Positions 34,499 to 43,411 are shown, counted from the stretch's first letter. The stretch: DNA of 50,311 nt from Pelagibius sp050043265 (GCA_050043265.1 JBHJIR010000113.1:1-50311), one strand, 5' to 3'. Made by a program: numbers and translations. Notes: generated by a model not told the origin, from the letters alone.

Positions 34499-35251
34499 TC
34501 ACAAGCCGCCGGCGATGTCCTCCAGCGCTTCGCGCGCGGCCAGCTTCACCTGATGATTCGGCAGCAGCTGGATGGTGCCGTCCTGCTTCAGCTGGGTGAA
34601 GGTGCGGCTGACGGTTTCCGTCGTCAGCCCCAGATAGTCGCCGATGTCGGTGCGGCTCATCGGCACCGCCACGGGATCCTCCTCTTGGCCACGCTGCTTG
34701 GCGCGCTTGGCCAGCATCAGCAGGAAAGAGGCAATTTTCTCGCGCGCAGTCTTGCGCCCCAGCAGCAGCATCTGCTCCTGCGCCGCCACCAGCTCGTTGC
34801 TGGCGATGTTCAGCAGCCGCTGTTCGATCTTGGGCAGGCGCTGCATGAGATCTTCCAGCTTGGCGCGCGGGAAGCGGCACAGCAGGCAGGACGTCACCGC
34901 CTCGGCGCTGAAGGCATAGGTCTCCTGCTTGGCGAGGCCCAGGAAATCGCCGGCAAACAGGAAGCCGGTGACCTGGCGCCGGCCGTCGGGCAGCAGCTTG
35001 TAGACCTTCAGGGTGCCGGAGGTAACGTTATAGACGTTGCCGGCAGCCTCGCCCTCGTCGAACAGCGGCTCGCCGGCAGTCAGTTCTACCGAGGTCATGA
35101 TTGCCGAGACCTGGGCCAGTTCCTGGTTGTCGAGCGGGGCGCAGATCGGCATCCCGCGCACGGCACAGGCAGCACAGGGCGAAGCCTCGGTGCGCTCGCG
35201 GGGCACCGCCGGCGCCAACTTACTCACCCGGTCGAAATCGAACACGGCCAT
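34499..35251 (-). CDS. Fnr/FnrN-type oxygen-responsive regulator
   Basis: A 250-residue Crp/Fnr regulator. Cysteines Cys26, Cys29 and Cys37 (CX2CX7C) plus Cys122 give the four ligands expected for a [4Fe-4S] cluster; an extra Cys125 is present. The cyclic-nucleotide-binding fold is followed by the helix-turn-helix DIGDYLGLTTETVSRTFTQLK, whose E-SR residues recognise TTGAT half-sites. GGAG lies eight bases before the ATG. It should switch on anaerobic/microaerobic genes when oxygen falls. An FNR box lies 109 bases upstream, in the shared region with a divergent GNAT-like gene, so autoregulation is possible. Confidence 0.9.
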   Translation of the reverse strand: MAVFDFDRVSKLAPAVPRERTEASPCAACAVRGMPICAPLDNQELAQVSAIMTSVELTAGEPLFDEGEAAGNVYNVTSGTLKVYKLLPDGRRQVTGFLFAGDFLGLAKQETYAFSAEAVTSCLLCRFPRAKLEDLMQRLPKIEQRLLNIASNELVAAQEQMLLLGRKTAREKIASFLLMLAKRAKQRGQEEDPVAVPMSRTDIGDYLGLTTETVSRTFTQLKQDGTIQLLPNHQVKLAAREALEDIAGGL

Positions 35252-35359
35252 AACACAGCACTCCGAGGGATCGGAAATTACGCTCCGATCCGGCAGTTAA
35301 AGGGGTCCTGTCACCCGTCAGTTCGGTGCCGTATACGCCAAAGACCCGACTGGCCGTTT

Positions 35360-35373
35360 TTGACGTGGATCAA
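35360..35373. promoter_or_regulatory. FNR box
   Basis: TTGACGTGGATCAA fits TTGAT-N4-ATCAA with one mismatch. It lies between divergent fnr and the gene at 35462, about 102 bases before the latter. A weaker TTGCG-CTGA-TCCAA at 35427-35440 may be a second site. Confidence 0.65.
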
Positions 35374-35461
35374 GGACATACCTTGGTCGGCACCCGCACT
35401 CTCTACAGCCATAGGGTCAAAACCCTTGCGCTGATCCAACCGGTCCAAGGTTACTCGTCTG

Positions 35462-35929
35462 GTGCGAAAACTCAATGTCAGTCTACTGATGCCGAAGGAA
35501 GTGGATCACGCCTTTCCGCTAATTCGGACAATTTGCCCCGCGGCCGAACTGCAAGGCTGGCGCCGCTTCGCCGAACAGCGGCTCGCCTCGGGTTCTGGTA
35601 GTGGGAATGGTATCCTAATAGTCCGCAACGAGCAGGACTGCATCGTCGGCATCGCCGCTTTCCAGTTGTCCCACGACCTGCTGCACGGGCCGATCCTCTT
35701 CGCCGACAACTTCTGCGCCCTGGATATCGTCGACCAGGGCAACGTCGCCCGGGCCCTGGAAAACGGCATCGAGAAGATCGCCCGGCGCCACGGCTGCGCG
35801 GCGGTGCACACCACCATCGCCTCCTCCAGCGGCCAGCGCGACGACGGCTGGCTGTGTTCCATCCTGCACGAGCGCGGCCACCGGGTCGAAGGCCTGCACA
35901 TGTGCAAGCTGATCCCCGCCTGCGTGTAG
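35462..35929 (+). CDS. GNAT-like acyltransferase-fold protein
   Basis: A 155-residue protein with a weak resemblance to GNAT acetyltransferases: an N-terminal GWRRFAEQRL, a central ILIVRNEQDCIVGIAAFQLSHDLLHGPILFADNF, and ARALENGIEKIARRHGCAAVHTTIAS, where the CoA loop would lie. I do not recognise a specific family. The GTG at 35462 is one start; an ATG at 35489 (MPKEVDHAF) is an alternative. It is downstream of an FNR box and so may be oxygen-regulated. Substrate is unknown. Confidence 0.55.
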   Translation: MRKLNVSLLMPKEVDHAFPLIRTICPAAELQGWRRFAEQRLASGSGSGNGILIVRNEQDCIVGIAAFQLSHDLLHGPILFADNFCALDIVDQGNVARALENGIEKIARRHGCAAVHTTIASSSGQRDDGWLCSILHERGHRVEGLHMCKLIPACV

Positions 35930-36050
35930 GCCGCTCCGCCGGCCTGACGCAAATCTAACCCTGGCCAAGCCGCAGCCGCGGGTTGATCATGCCCCTTCGG
36001 TCCGTGCCGCGCGCACAACGCCGGGAGGCAACGCAGGAGGGAGAACGCCC

Positions 36051-37784
36051 GTGGGAAACTGGCTCCGCAATATCGTCGATCTGAAACCGGTCCGGATGGC
36101 CGCCGTTGCGGCCCTGACGCTGCCGCTGCTGGCGGCCTGCACAACCGCCGACGCCCCACCGCCGTCGCGCCAGATGGTCACCGCCGCCAACCCCCTGGCC
36201 GCCGAAGCCGGCATGGCGATGCTGCGCCGGGGCGGCTCGGCGGTCGATGCGGCCATCGCCACCGCGCTGGTGCTGGGGCTGGTGGAGCCACAGTCCTCCG
36301 GCATCGGCGGCGGCGCCTTCCTGCTGCACTACGATGCCGAGGGCCGCGATGTCGCCGCCTACGACGGCCGTGAAAGCGCCCCGGGCCGCGCCGGCGAAGA
36401 CCTGTTCCTGAAGGCCGACGGCGAACCGATGGCGTTCTGGGACGCGGTGATCGGCGGCCGCTCGGTCGGCGCCCCCGGTCTGCTGCGCATGTTGGAACTG
36501 GCCCACCGAGACCATGGCACGTTGCCCTGGGCCACGCTGTTCCAGCCGGCGATTCGCCTGGCCGAAGATGGCTTTGCGGTATCGCCGCGCCTGCACGGCC
36601 TGATCGCCAACGACAAATACCTGAAGCGCTATCCGGCGACTGCGGCCTACTTCCACGATGCCGCCGGCAACCCGCTGGCGGTCGGCAGCCTGCTGCAGAA
36701 TCAGGCCTACGCCGATACTCTGAAAGCGGTCGCCCAAGGCGGCGCCGATGCTTTCTATAAAGGCCCCATCGCCGCCGCCAGCGTGGCGCAGGTGCGCAGC
36801 GCCGTCGACAATCCCGGCCTGCTCAGTACCGTCGACCTGCGCTACTACCGGGCCAAGCAGCGCGCGCCGGTCTGCCTGCCCTATCGCCGGTGGGTCGTCT
36901 GCGGCATGCCACCACCGACCTCCGGCGGCGTCGCCGTGCTGCAGATCCTGAAGCTGCTGGAGCCCTTCGATCTCGCCGCTCTGGCGCCGGCTCCCAACCA
37001 GAGCCCCGGGCCCGAAGCGATCCACCTGGTCGCCGAGGCCAGCCGGCTGGCCTTTGCCGACCGCAACCGTTTCCTGGCCGACAGCGACTTCATCGACGTG
37101 CCGGTGGCAAAGCTGCTCGACCCCGGCTATCTCGCCGCCCGCGCCAGGCTGATCGACCCGGCGGCCAGCATGGGCGAAGCCAGCCCCGGCCTGCCGGCCC
37201 AGCAGGCGCTGAGTCCCGGCCTCCAGGAGCCCCCCTCGACCTCCCACCTCTCCGTGGTCGATCGCAACGGCAACGCGGTCTCCATGACCGCCTCCATCGA
37301 AGGCGCCTTCGGATCCCATCTGATGGCGCGCGGCTTCATGCTGAACAACGAACTCACCGACTTTTCCTTCCGGCCCAGCGACGGCGGCCTGCCGGTGGCC
37401 AACCGCGTCCAGCCCGGCAAGCGCCCGCGCAGCTCCATGTCGCCGACCCTGGTGCTGGACCGCGACGGCCGCTTCGTCATGGCGATCGGCTCGCCCGGCG
37501 GCAGCCGCATCATCGGCTACACCGCCAAGGCGGTGATCGCCGCGCTGGACTGGAACCTGCCCTTGCAGCAGGCCGTGGCGCTGCCGAACTTCGTCAACCG
37601 CAACGGCGCCACCGACCTGGAGGAGGGAACGTCCATCGTCGAAGCCAAAGCGGCGCTGGAGGCCATGGGCCACAAGGTGAACGTGATCGGCATGACCAGC
37701 GGCCTGCACGGCATCCGCCGCACCGGAAGCGGACTGGAGGGTGGTGCCGACCCCCGACGCGAAGGCGGCGTCTTGACCGACTAG
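36051..37784 (+). CDS. ggt: Gamma-glutamyltransferase
   Basis: A 577-residue proenzyme of the Ntn-hydrolase family. It starts GTG and has a lipoprotein-type signal (LPLLAAC-TTAD), so it may be membrane-anchored. ANPLAAEAGMAMLRRGGSAVDAAIATALVLGLVEPQSSGIGGGAFLL is the classic large-subunit start. Autocleavage should occur before the nucleophile Thr397 in PPSTSHLSVVDRNGNAVSMT, and SSMSPT, GSPGGSRI and FVNRNG follow in the small subunit. It hydrolyses glutathione and gamma-glutamyl compounds in the periplasm. The final eight codons lie in the first unit of a 29-bp tandem repeat. Confidence 0.93.
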   Translation: MGNWLRNIVDLKPVRMAAVAALTLPLLAACTTADAPPPSRQMVTAANPLAAEAGMAMLRRGGSAVDAAIATALVLGLVEPQSSGIGGGAFLLHYDAEGRDVAAYDGRESAPGRAGEDLFLKADGEPMAFWDAVIGGRSVGAPGLLRMLELAHRDHGTLPWATLFQPAIRLAEDGFAVSPRLHGLIANDKYLKRYPATAAYFHDAAGNPLAVGSLLQNQAYADTLKAVAQGGADAFYKGPIAAASVAQVRSAVDNPGLLSTVDLRYYRAKQRAPVCLPYRRWVVCGMPPPTSGGVAVLQILKLLEPFDLAALAPAPNQSPGPEAIHLVAEASRLAFADRNRFLADSDFIDVPVAKLLDPGYLAARARLIDPAASMGEASPGLPAQQALSPGLQEPPSTSHLSVVDRNGNAVSMTASIEGAFGSHLMARGFMLNNELTDFSFRPSDGGLPVANRVQPGKRPRSSMSPTLVLDRDGRFVMAIGSPGGSRIIGYTAKAVIAALDWNLPLQQAVALPNFVNRNGATDLEEGTSIVEAKAALEAMGHKVNVIGMTSGLHGIRRTGSGLEGGADPRREGGVLTD

Positions 37785-37886
37785 GCCGCGAAGGCGTCGT
37801 CTTGACCGACTAGGCCGCGAAGGCGTCGTCTTGACCGACTAGGCCGCGAAGGCGGCGTCTTGTCCGACTAGGGCGCGAAGGCGGCG
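37758..37886 (+). repeat. 29-bp tandem repeat over the ggt stop
   Basis: Four full units begin at 37758, 37787, 37816 and 37845, and a 13-base partial unit at 37874. The unit reads CGCGAAGGC-G/T-CGTCTTGACCGACTAGGC with one or two substitutions. The ggt TAG lies in the first unit, so the repeat supplies the last residues of the protein and most of the gap to rlmI. Confidence 0.95.
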
Positions 37887-37957
37887 CGCGCGCCGAGGAG
37901 CGCAACCTTGCAGCAAGACTCTTGCAGTTGAGGGGCTCCGGTCTAGACTGCGCGGCA

Positions 37958-39193
37958 ATGAAGCATGCATTCTCAGCCCAATCTGTCAGGCAGGCTGCGG
38001 GGCAGGCCGCCGATCTGCCGGCTATCACCCTGAAGCCACACGGCCAGAAGCGCCTGACCCGCGGCCACCCCTGGGTCCATTCCAACGCGGTGGAGATGGA
38101 CGCCGCCGCCAAGGCGGTACCGCCGGGCGCGCTGGTGCAGCTCTGCGACGCGCGGGGTCGCTATCAGGCAACCGCCTTCTTCAACCGCCATCCGCTGATC
38201 GCCGCACGGGTACTGACCCGCGACGAGATGGTGGCGGTCGACACAGCCTTCCTGGCCGCGCAGCTACGCCGTGCCCTGGCGATCCGCGAGACGCTGGTCG
38301 GCGTACCCTACTACCGGCTGGTCCATGCCGAGGCCGACGGCCTGCCCGGCGTCGTCATCGACCGCTTCGGCGACGCGCTGACCCTGCAGGTGAACACCGC
38401 CGGCATGGAGGCGCTGACGCCGCAGCTGCTCGACGCGCTGAACCAAGTGGTGGCGCCCAAGTCCATCGTGCTGCGCAATGATAGCGCCGTACGCAAGCTG
38501 GAGCAGCTCGAAGAGAGCGTCGAGGTTGTGCAGGGCCGGCTCGACGGACCGGTGACGCTGGAGGAGAACGGCGCACGCTTCTTCGCCGACCTTCACGGCG
38601 GCCAGAAGACCGGCTGGTTTTACGACCAGCGCGACAACCGCGCCTGGGCGGCCAAGCTGGCCAAGGATCGGCGCGTGCTCGACTGCTACGCCTTTGCCGG
38701 CGGCTTTTCCATCCAAGCGGCACTGGCCGGCGCCACGGACGTGGTTTCCGTCGACCGCTCGCAGAGCGCGCTCGATCTTGCTGCTCAAGCCGCCGAAGCC
38801 AATGGCGTCAGCGACCGCTGCCACTTCGTGAAGGCGGAAGTGTTCCAGGAGCTTGAACGCCAGGCCAGAGCCGGCGAGAGCTACGGCCTCGTCATCGTCG
38901 ACCCGCCGGCCTTCGTGAAGTCGAAGAAGGATCTGGCGCAGGGCCTGAAGGGCTACCGCAAGATGGTGCGCCTCGCCGCGCCGCTGGTTGCCGAAGGCGG
39001 CTACCTGCTCGCGGCCTCCTGCTCGCACCACGCAGACCCCGACAGCTTCGCCGAGCAGGTGAAGCGTGGCCTGCAGGATGCCGGCCGCGAGGGCCGCATC
39101 CTGCGCACCTCCGGCGCCGCGCCGGACCACCCGGTACACCCGGCACTGCCGGAAAGCGCCTACCTGAAAGCACAGATCCTGGCGCTGGATTAG
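37958..39193 (+). CDS. rlmI: RlmI-like 23S rRNA (cytosine) methyltransferase
   Basis: An enzyme of about 411 residues. The N-terminal PUA domain is ITLKPHGQKRLTRGHPWVHSNAV...GALVQLCDARGRYQATAFFNRHPLIAARVL. The middle domain contains YYRLVHAEADGLPGVVIDRFGD. The Rossmann methyltransferase has HGGQKTGWFYDQRDNR, VLDCYAFAGGFSIQAALAGA, motif IV IVDPPAFVKSKKD, and SCSHH with the catalytic-type Cys. This is the YccW/RlmI order, making m5C in 23S rRNA in E. coli. The ATG at 37958 is my preferred start. Its stop overlaps that of the convergent histidine kinase gene by four bases. Confidence 0.88.
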   Translation: MKHAFSAQSVRQAAGQAADLPAITLKPHGQKRLTRGHPWVHSNAVEMDAAAKAVPPGALVQLCDARGRYQATAFFNRHPLIAARVLTRDEMVAVDTAFLAAQLRRALAIRETLVGVPYYRLVHAEADGLPGVVIDRFGDALTLQVNTAGMEALTPQLLDALNQVVAPKSIVLRNDSAVRKLEQLEESVEVVQGRLDGPVTLEENGARFFADLHGGQKTGWFYDQRDNRAWAAKLAKDRRVLDCYAFAGGFSIQAALAGATDVVSVDRSQSALDLAAQAAEANGVSDRCHFVKAEVFQELERQARAGESYGLVIVDPPAFVKSKKDLAQGLKGYRKMVRLAAPLVAEGGYLLAASCSHHADPDSFAEQVKRGLQDAGREGRILRTSGAAPDHPVHPALPESAYLKAQILALD

Positions 39194-40635
39194 CTCGCTT
39201 TGGCGGTCGGCTGGGCATTCGCCTGGCGCACCGGCAGCACGAGACGGAACAGCGTGCCTTCGGTGTCGGAGCGCTCCAGGCGGATGTCGCCGCCGTGGGC
39301 GCGCATGATGTCGTGAGCAATGGAAAGCCCCAAGCCCGTACCGCCCTCCCGCGCCGAACCGGCGAAGGGTTTGAAGATATTGCGCTTGGCCTCCTCCGGC
39401 ATGCCGGGGCCATTGTCCTCTAGGTCGATCACCAGGAAGTCGCGGACCGGGCGCGCCGCCAGACGCAGTTCGCCGGCGCCGGCCTCCAGGGCGTTGTGAG
39501 CGAGGTTGAAGAACACCCGGTAGAGCTGTTCGCGGTCGGCCGCGATGTGAAAACCGCGCGCGACGTCGTTCACCCAGCCGGCCTTGCCCGCGCCGACCTC
39601 GGCCACCGCCTCGCGCACCTCGGTCAGCAGGTCGCGCAGGTCGAAGCGTTGCAGGTCGAGCTGCACCGGGCCCTCGCGGGTGAACTGAAGAGTCTGGGCG
39701 CAGAGATGCAGCGCGCGGTCAATGGCGCCGACCAGCGCGGGTGCCATGGAGCGCACCGCGGGATCGCCGCTCTTGCCGAGCCGGTCGGAAATGAGGCTGG
39801 CCGTCGCCAGGATGTTGCGCAGATCGTGTTTCACCTTGGTGTCCGCGGTTCCCAGCGCGGCGAGACGCGTCTTCTGCAGCAACGCCGCGCGCAGGCCCTG
39901 CTGCATGTTCACCAGTTCGCGCTGGGCGATGCCGATCTCGTCGCTGCGCTCGGACGGCGGCAGTGACGCGGCGGCGTTCTCCGGATTGGCGCGGAAGGCG
40001 GCCATGCTCTCGGTGATGCGACGCATCGGACGCACCATCAGCAGGTGAAGGCTGAGGTAGACCAGCGCCGCGGTGAAGACCGAAATGACCAGCGACAAGT
40101 TGAGGATACGCCAGGAGTAGTCAAACATCTCGCTACGCAGTGGTGCCTCTTCCATCACCACCTCGACCAGGATCGCCGGGTCCTTGGGCGACGGACCCAT
40201 GATGCGCAGCAGCCGGTTGTCCGGCGCCAGCAGAGTCACCACCGAATCGCGGATCAGGCCGAAGAAACTGCCCGCGCGCAGATCGTAGGTAGCGTCGATC
40301 TCCGCCGGCGTCTCCACCATCAGCATCAGCTTGCCGGCACCCGGCTTGGTCAGCGCGACCATGTAGGCGCCGACGTGCTGCAGCAGTTCGGCCTCCATCT
40401 CCTTGCTGACCATGTTGTCGGGCGTCGCCTCCAGCGCCAGGATCGACAGATGCGCGGCGGCGAGGCGTTCTTCCAGATAGGTGAGCCGCATACGCGCGAT
40501 CGATGGCGCGTAGATCAGCACCTCCGCCAGCATGACGAAAGCGATGGTCAAGAGCAGCAGCTTGGCCGACAGGCTCTTGGTGAGGGGGGGCAGGCGAAGG
40601 CTGTTCCCCGGCGATCTTTGGCCCAACATAACCAA
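39190..40635 (-). CDS. Orphan sensor histidine kinase with HAMP-like linker
   Basis: A 481-residue membrane kinase. One helix near residues 25-50, a periplasmic sensor of about 140 residues, a second helix (SLVISVFTAALVYLSLHLLM), then HAMP-like VRPMRRITESMAAF. The phospho-acceptor His is in VKHDLRNILATASLISDRL, an HDLRN variant of the H box. The ATPase has FFNLAHNALEAG, DNGPGMPEEAKRNIFKPFAGS and GGTGLGLSIAHDIM. No response regulator is adjacent. The ligand is unknown. Confidence 0.88.
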   Translation of the reverse strand: MVMLGQRSPGNSLRLPPLTKSLSAKLLLLTIAFVMLAEVLIYAPSIARMRLTYLEERLAAAHLSILALEATPDNMVSKEMEAELLQHVGAYMVALTKPGAGKLMLMVETPAEIDATYDLRAGSFFGLIRDSVVTLLAPDNRLLRIMGPSPKDPAILVEVVMEEAPLRSEMFDYSWRILNLSLVISVFTAALVYLSLHLLMVRPMRRITESMAAFRANPENAAASLPPSERSDEIGIAQRELVNMQQGLRAALLQKTRLAALGTADTKVKHDLRNILATASLISDRLGKSGDPAVRSMAPALVGAIDRALHLCAQTLQFTREGPVQLDLQRFDLRDLLTEVREAVAEVGAGKAGWVNDVARGFHIAADREQLYRVFFNLAHNALEAGAGELRLAARPVRDFLVIDLEDNGPGMPEEAKRNIFKPFAGSAREGGTGLGLSIAHDIMRAHGGDIRLERSDTEGTLFRLVLPVRQANAQPTAKAS

Positions 40636-40807
40636 GGCTTATACCATGCGGGCCGCCCCGGCGGGAATTCGCTGGAGAAGGAGCTGCGGGGACGCGACGG
40701 GGGCCGGGCGTATCAGGAGCGCCGCGGGAAGAAGAGCGCCTGCCGCGGCGGCAGGGGCACGGCCGAAAAACGGCAGGCGCTCGTCACGATCTGCGGGCCG
40801 TAGAGCC

Positions 40808-41110
40808 TCAGTTGCTCTTGGCGGCGCAGGGATTGGCGGCACAAGGGTTGGCCGCACAGGGATTGGCGGCACAGGGGTTGGCCGCCTGGCAGGGATTGGC
40901 CGCCGCGCAGGGGTTGCAGGGGCTGCACGGCTTCTTCACCGCCGCTGCGCAGGGGTTGCAGGCGGCCTTGGCGGCGCAGGGGTTCGCGGCGCAGGGGTTG
41001 CAGGCTGCGATCTGCAGCGGCGTGCCGGCGTGGCTCGCGGCCAGCGGCAGCGCCACGGCACCGGCGGAAACGGTCGCGACGCTCAGGGCCACCAGGGTTT
41101 TCTTCAGCAT
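40808..41110 (-). CDS. Exported NPCAA-repeat cysteine-rich protein
   Basis: A 100-residue low-complexity protein. The start at 41110 has GGAGG nine bases upstream. A clear Sec signal (MLKKTLVALSVATVSAGAVALPLAASHAG) is followed by about 62 residues built from NPCAA units with 13 cysteines by my count, including CNPCAANPC and a run of four AANPC repeats before the end. At DNA level this is a 15-18-bp repeat. Similar NPCAA proteins occur in other Alphaproteobacteria, but I know no function; periplasmic metal binding is possible. It is downstream-oriented from a TVP38 gene but separated by about 200 bases. Confidence 0.75.
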   Translation of the reverse strand: MLKKTLVALSVATVSAGAVALPLAASHAGTPLQIAACNPCAANPCAAKAACNPCAAAVKKPCSPCNPCAAANPCQAANPCAANPCAANPCAANPCAAKSN

Positions 41111-41318
41111 TAGACTTGCCTCCAATCATGGTCGGTCAGTTGGGGCTCCCCCGGAAAGAGAAGCTCTCTTGTCGACGGCCGCCGACAGCAACGGCTGAAT
41201 GTCGATGCCCCAACAATGGGCAGGAAGACCGATCAACCTCGAATCACGCTCCCGCGAGGGGCTTCAACTTCCCGTGAAACTCTGGTGAATACAAGCACCC
41301 GGAAAGCCGCTCCCGACT

Positions 41319-42098
41319 TCACTGAGCGTCGGGTCCGCCGCCTTTGTGGCCCTTCACTTTCTTGTAGGTCACCTTCTTGTAAATCACCGGCAGCAGCGAG
41401 AGGGCAATGAGGCCGGCCAGGGGCAGCAGCACCGCCGGCTCGAAGATGGCGTCCTTGATCGCCGCGGTCTCGCCAGCCTCGAAAATGGCGCCCAGGCCGT
41501 TGCCGACCGACGCGTAAACCAGCGAGCCGGGAATAATGCCGAACAGCGTGCCGACGACGAAGATCTTCAGCGAGACGCCAAGCAGCGCCGGCACCAGGTT
41601 GACCAGCCAGAAGGGAAACAGCGGAACGAGCCGCAGTACCAGCAGGTAACTGAGGGCATTTTCCTGAAAGCCGGTCCGCATCCGCGCCAGCGCCGGTCCT
41701 GCCCGGTCGCGCAGCAGGCCGCCCAGGGCCGTGCGCGCCGCCAGGAAGACGGCAATTGCCCCCAGCGTAGCCCCGGCCACCGAGCAGGCGGCGCCGCCCA
41801 GGGTGCCGAACAGGAAGCCGCCGGCCACCGTCATCACCAGGGCCCCGGGAATCGAAAAGGCCACCATCACGGCGTAGAGCGCGGTGAACGCCAGCACGGC
41901 AGTGGGCCCGTGGGCGGCGACCAGGGCCAGCAGGGCCTCGCGATGGGCCTCCAGGGTCTCGAAGCGGACGTAGCGGTGGCCGCCGAAGGCCAAGAAGGCC
42001 AGCAACCCGGCCAGCAGCAGGGCCGCCGGCAGCAGCCGCCGGAGGGCTGGACCAGCCTTGGCGGGATCCGTTGTGGGGTCGGGGCTCGGCTCGGTCAT
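41319..42098 (-). CDS. TVP38/TMEM64-family membrane protein
   Basis: A 259-residue inner-membrane protein of the VTT/DedA superfamily. After a Pro-rich N-terminus it has AVMVAFSIPGALVMTVAGGFLFGTLGGAACSVAGATLGAIAVFLAAR, FQENALSYLLVLRLVPLFPFWLVNLVPALLGV and FGIIPGSLVYASVGNGLG, the family's two re-entrant motifs. Homologues are linked to lipid scrambling and membrane homeostasis. It is monocistronic and divergent from rpmH. The role here is undefined. Confidence 0.88.
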   Translation of the reverse strand: MTEPSPDPTTDPAKAGPALRRLLPAALLLAGLLAFLAFGGHRYVRFETLEAHREALLALVAAHGPTAVLAFTALYAVMVAFSIPGALVMTVAGGFLFGTLGGAACSVAGATLGAIAVFLAARTALGGLLRDRAGPALARMRTGFQENALSYLLVLRLVPLFPFWLVNLVPALLGVSLKIFVVGTLFGIIPGSLVYASVGNGLGAIFEAGETAAIKDAIFEPAVLLPLAGLIALSLLPVIYKKVTYKKVKGHKGGGPDAQ

Positions 42099-42342
42099 CG
42101 CGGTCTTCGGGTTCCCTGATGGCTACCGGGGTGGCGGCTGGGGGTGAATGGCCGGGGTGTTCGGCCGCGGAAAACACGGTTAACGGGCGGTGAAGGCCCG
42201 GCGCCCGCAGAGTTTGACACGACCGACGGAAACCGGCAGAAAACCTAGCAAGACAGCGGTTTTAGCCGGTCCCTGCGGCGACCGCCAGTCACCAAGGTGT
42301 GAGGGCAGGCAGAGATTCCATCGCTTTGGGCCCTGCGGGTCG

Positions 42343-42371
42343 TTGACAGAGCCCCGGCCCGCCCTTATACA
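42343..42371 (+). promoter_or_regulatory. Sigma-70 promoter of the rpmH operon
   Basis: TTGACA (42343-42348), 17 bases, then TATACA (42366-42371): a near-consensus housekeeping promoter 44 bases before the rpmH GTG, as expected for a ribosomal protein operon. Confidence 0.85.
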
Positions 42372-42414
42372 GCCCCGTCAATTCGAGATTCAGCCTGATA
42401 TTGGAGTTTTTGCC

Positions 42415-42549
42415 GTGAAGCGCACCTATCAGCCCAGTGTGCTGGTTCGCAAGCGCCGCCACGGGTTCCGCGCACGTAAGGGAACCGTTGGCGGGCGTCG
42501 CGTACTTGCCCGTCGGCGCGCCAAAGGCCGCAAGCGCCTTTCCGCCTAA
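42415..42549 (+). CDS. rpmH: 50S ribosomal protein L34
   Basis: A 44-residue L34: KRTYQPSVLVRKRRHGFRARKGTV, then GRRVLARRRAKGRKRLSA. GTG start at 42415, with GGAG upstream. First gene of the rpmH-rnpA-yidD-yidC-engB-argB block. It binds 23S rRNA in the large subunit. Confidence 0.97.
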   Translation: MKRTYQPSVLVRKRRHGFRARKGTVGGRRVLARRRAKGRKRLSA

Positions 42550-42554
42550 GTGTC

Positions 42555-43058
42555 ATGATGCCGACCGTCAGGCGGCTCAAGACACGGCCTCAATTCCTCA
42601 AGGTCGCGGCGGCCAGACGTAAGTGGGCCGCCCCCGGCCTCGTCCTGCAAGCTGCCAAGCGCCAGCACGGTGAAGACCGCGCGGCGCCTGTTGCACGCAT
42701 GGCGCCGGAGAAGACCGCCGACACGGCGGCCGACACCGGCACCGGGGATGCGGGGATCAAGGAAGAGGAGGCGGAAGTGCGGGTCGGTTTTACCGTCACC
42801 CGGAAGGTCGGCAACGCCGTCGTGCGCAACCGCGTGAAGCGGCGCCTGCGCGCCGCGGCGGGCGAGGTCTTTCCGCGCGTCGGCCGAGCCGGCACCGACT
42901 ATGTGGTGATCGGCCGAGCCGGCACGCTGACGCGGCCCTATGACGCGCTGTGCGCCGACCTGGAGCAGGCTATCGTCAAGCTCGACACTTCGGGCAGGCG
43001 TGGTGCGCCAAAGCCCGGAACGTCAAAGCCGGGAACGCCGAGGGAGACATCGCAATGA
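42555..43058 (+). CDS. rnpA: RNase P protein component
   Basis: A 167-residue RNase P protein, longer than the usual 110-130. MPTVRRLKTRPQFLKVAAARRKWAAPGLVLQA is the N-terminal strand-helix; RVGFTVTRKVGNAVVRNRVKRRLRAAA is the RNR helix; DYVVIGRAGTL closes the fold. Between them an acidic Ala/Thr-rich insert (about residues 37-73) is present, and a Pro/Gly tail ends the protein. It assists the RNase P RNA in maturing tRNA 5' ends. It overlaps yidD by four bases. Confidence 0.93.
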   Translation: MMPTVRRLKTRPQFLKVAAARRKWAAPGLVLQAAKRQHGEDRAAPVARMAPEKTADTAADTGTGDAGIKEEEAEVRVGFTVTRKVGNAVVRNRVKRRLRAAAGEVFPRVGRAGTDYVVIGRAGTLTRPYDALCADLEQAIVKLDTSGRRGAPKPGTSKPGTPRETSQ

Positions 43059-43381
43059 AGGCCGTCAGCTTCATTCTGCTGACCCTGATCCGCGGCTACC
43101 AGCTGCTGATCTCGCCGATGTTCCCGCCCAGTTGCCGCTATTTCCCGACCTGTTCCGACTATGCCCGCCAAGCCGTGACGCGCCACGGCCCGATCACCGG
43201 AGGCTGGATGGCCTTAAAGCGGATTCTCCGCTGCCACCCCTGGGGCGGGCTCGGCTACGACCCTGTCGACTCTATCCCTGAGCCTGGCAAACCTTCCGAC
43301 ACAAAATCATCCGCCGGCGCGCCGGCAACGCTTGGTCTCTGCCCGGACTGTCACCATCTGGATCACCTACCGGGCCGTTAA
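43055..43381 (+). CDS. yidD: YidD membrane-insertion efficiency factor
   Basis: A 108-residue YidD protein: LIRGYQLLISPMFPPSCRYFPTCSDYARQAVTRHGPITGGWMALKRILRCHPWGG-GYDPV is the diagnostic core. The ATGA overlap with rnpA fixes the start at 43055. The C-terminal extension has CPDCHH, absent from short homologues. It acts with YidC at the inner membrane. Confidence 0.95.
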   Translation: MKAVSFILLTLIRGYQLLISPMFPPSCRYFPTCSDYARQAVTRHGPITGGWMALKRILRCHPWGGLGYDPVDSIPEPGKPSDTKSSAGAPATLGLCPDCHHLDHLPGR

Positions 43382-43411
43382 GGCCCGCCTCCCTGGAGCC
43401 CGTCTCGTCTT

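Noticed and set aside
37758..37886. Possible CRISPR array
   Set aside because: The 29-bp units are contiguous with no spacers, overlap a stop codon, and no cas genes are present.
40808..41110. Plus-strand frame with a repeated GLAAQ pattern
   Set aside because: It is the complement of the NPCAA repeat; the minus strand has a signal peptide and a good ribosome site.
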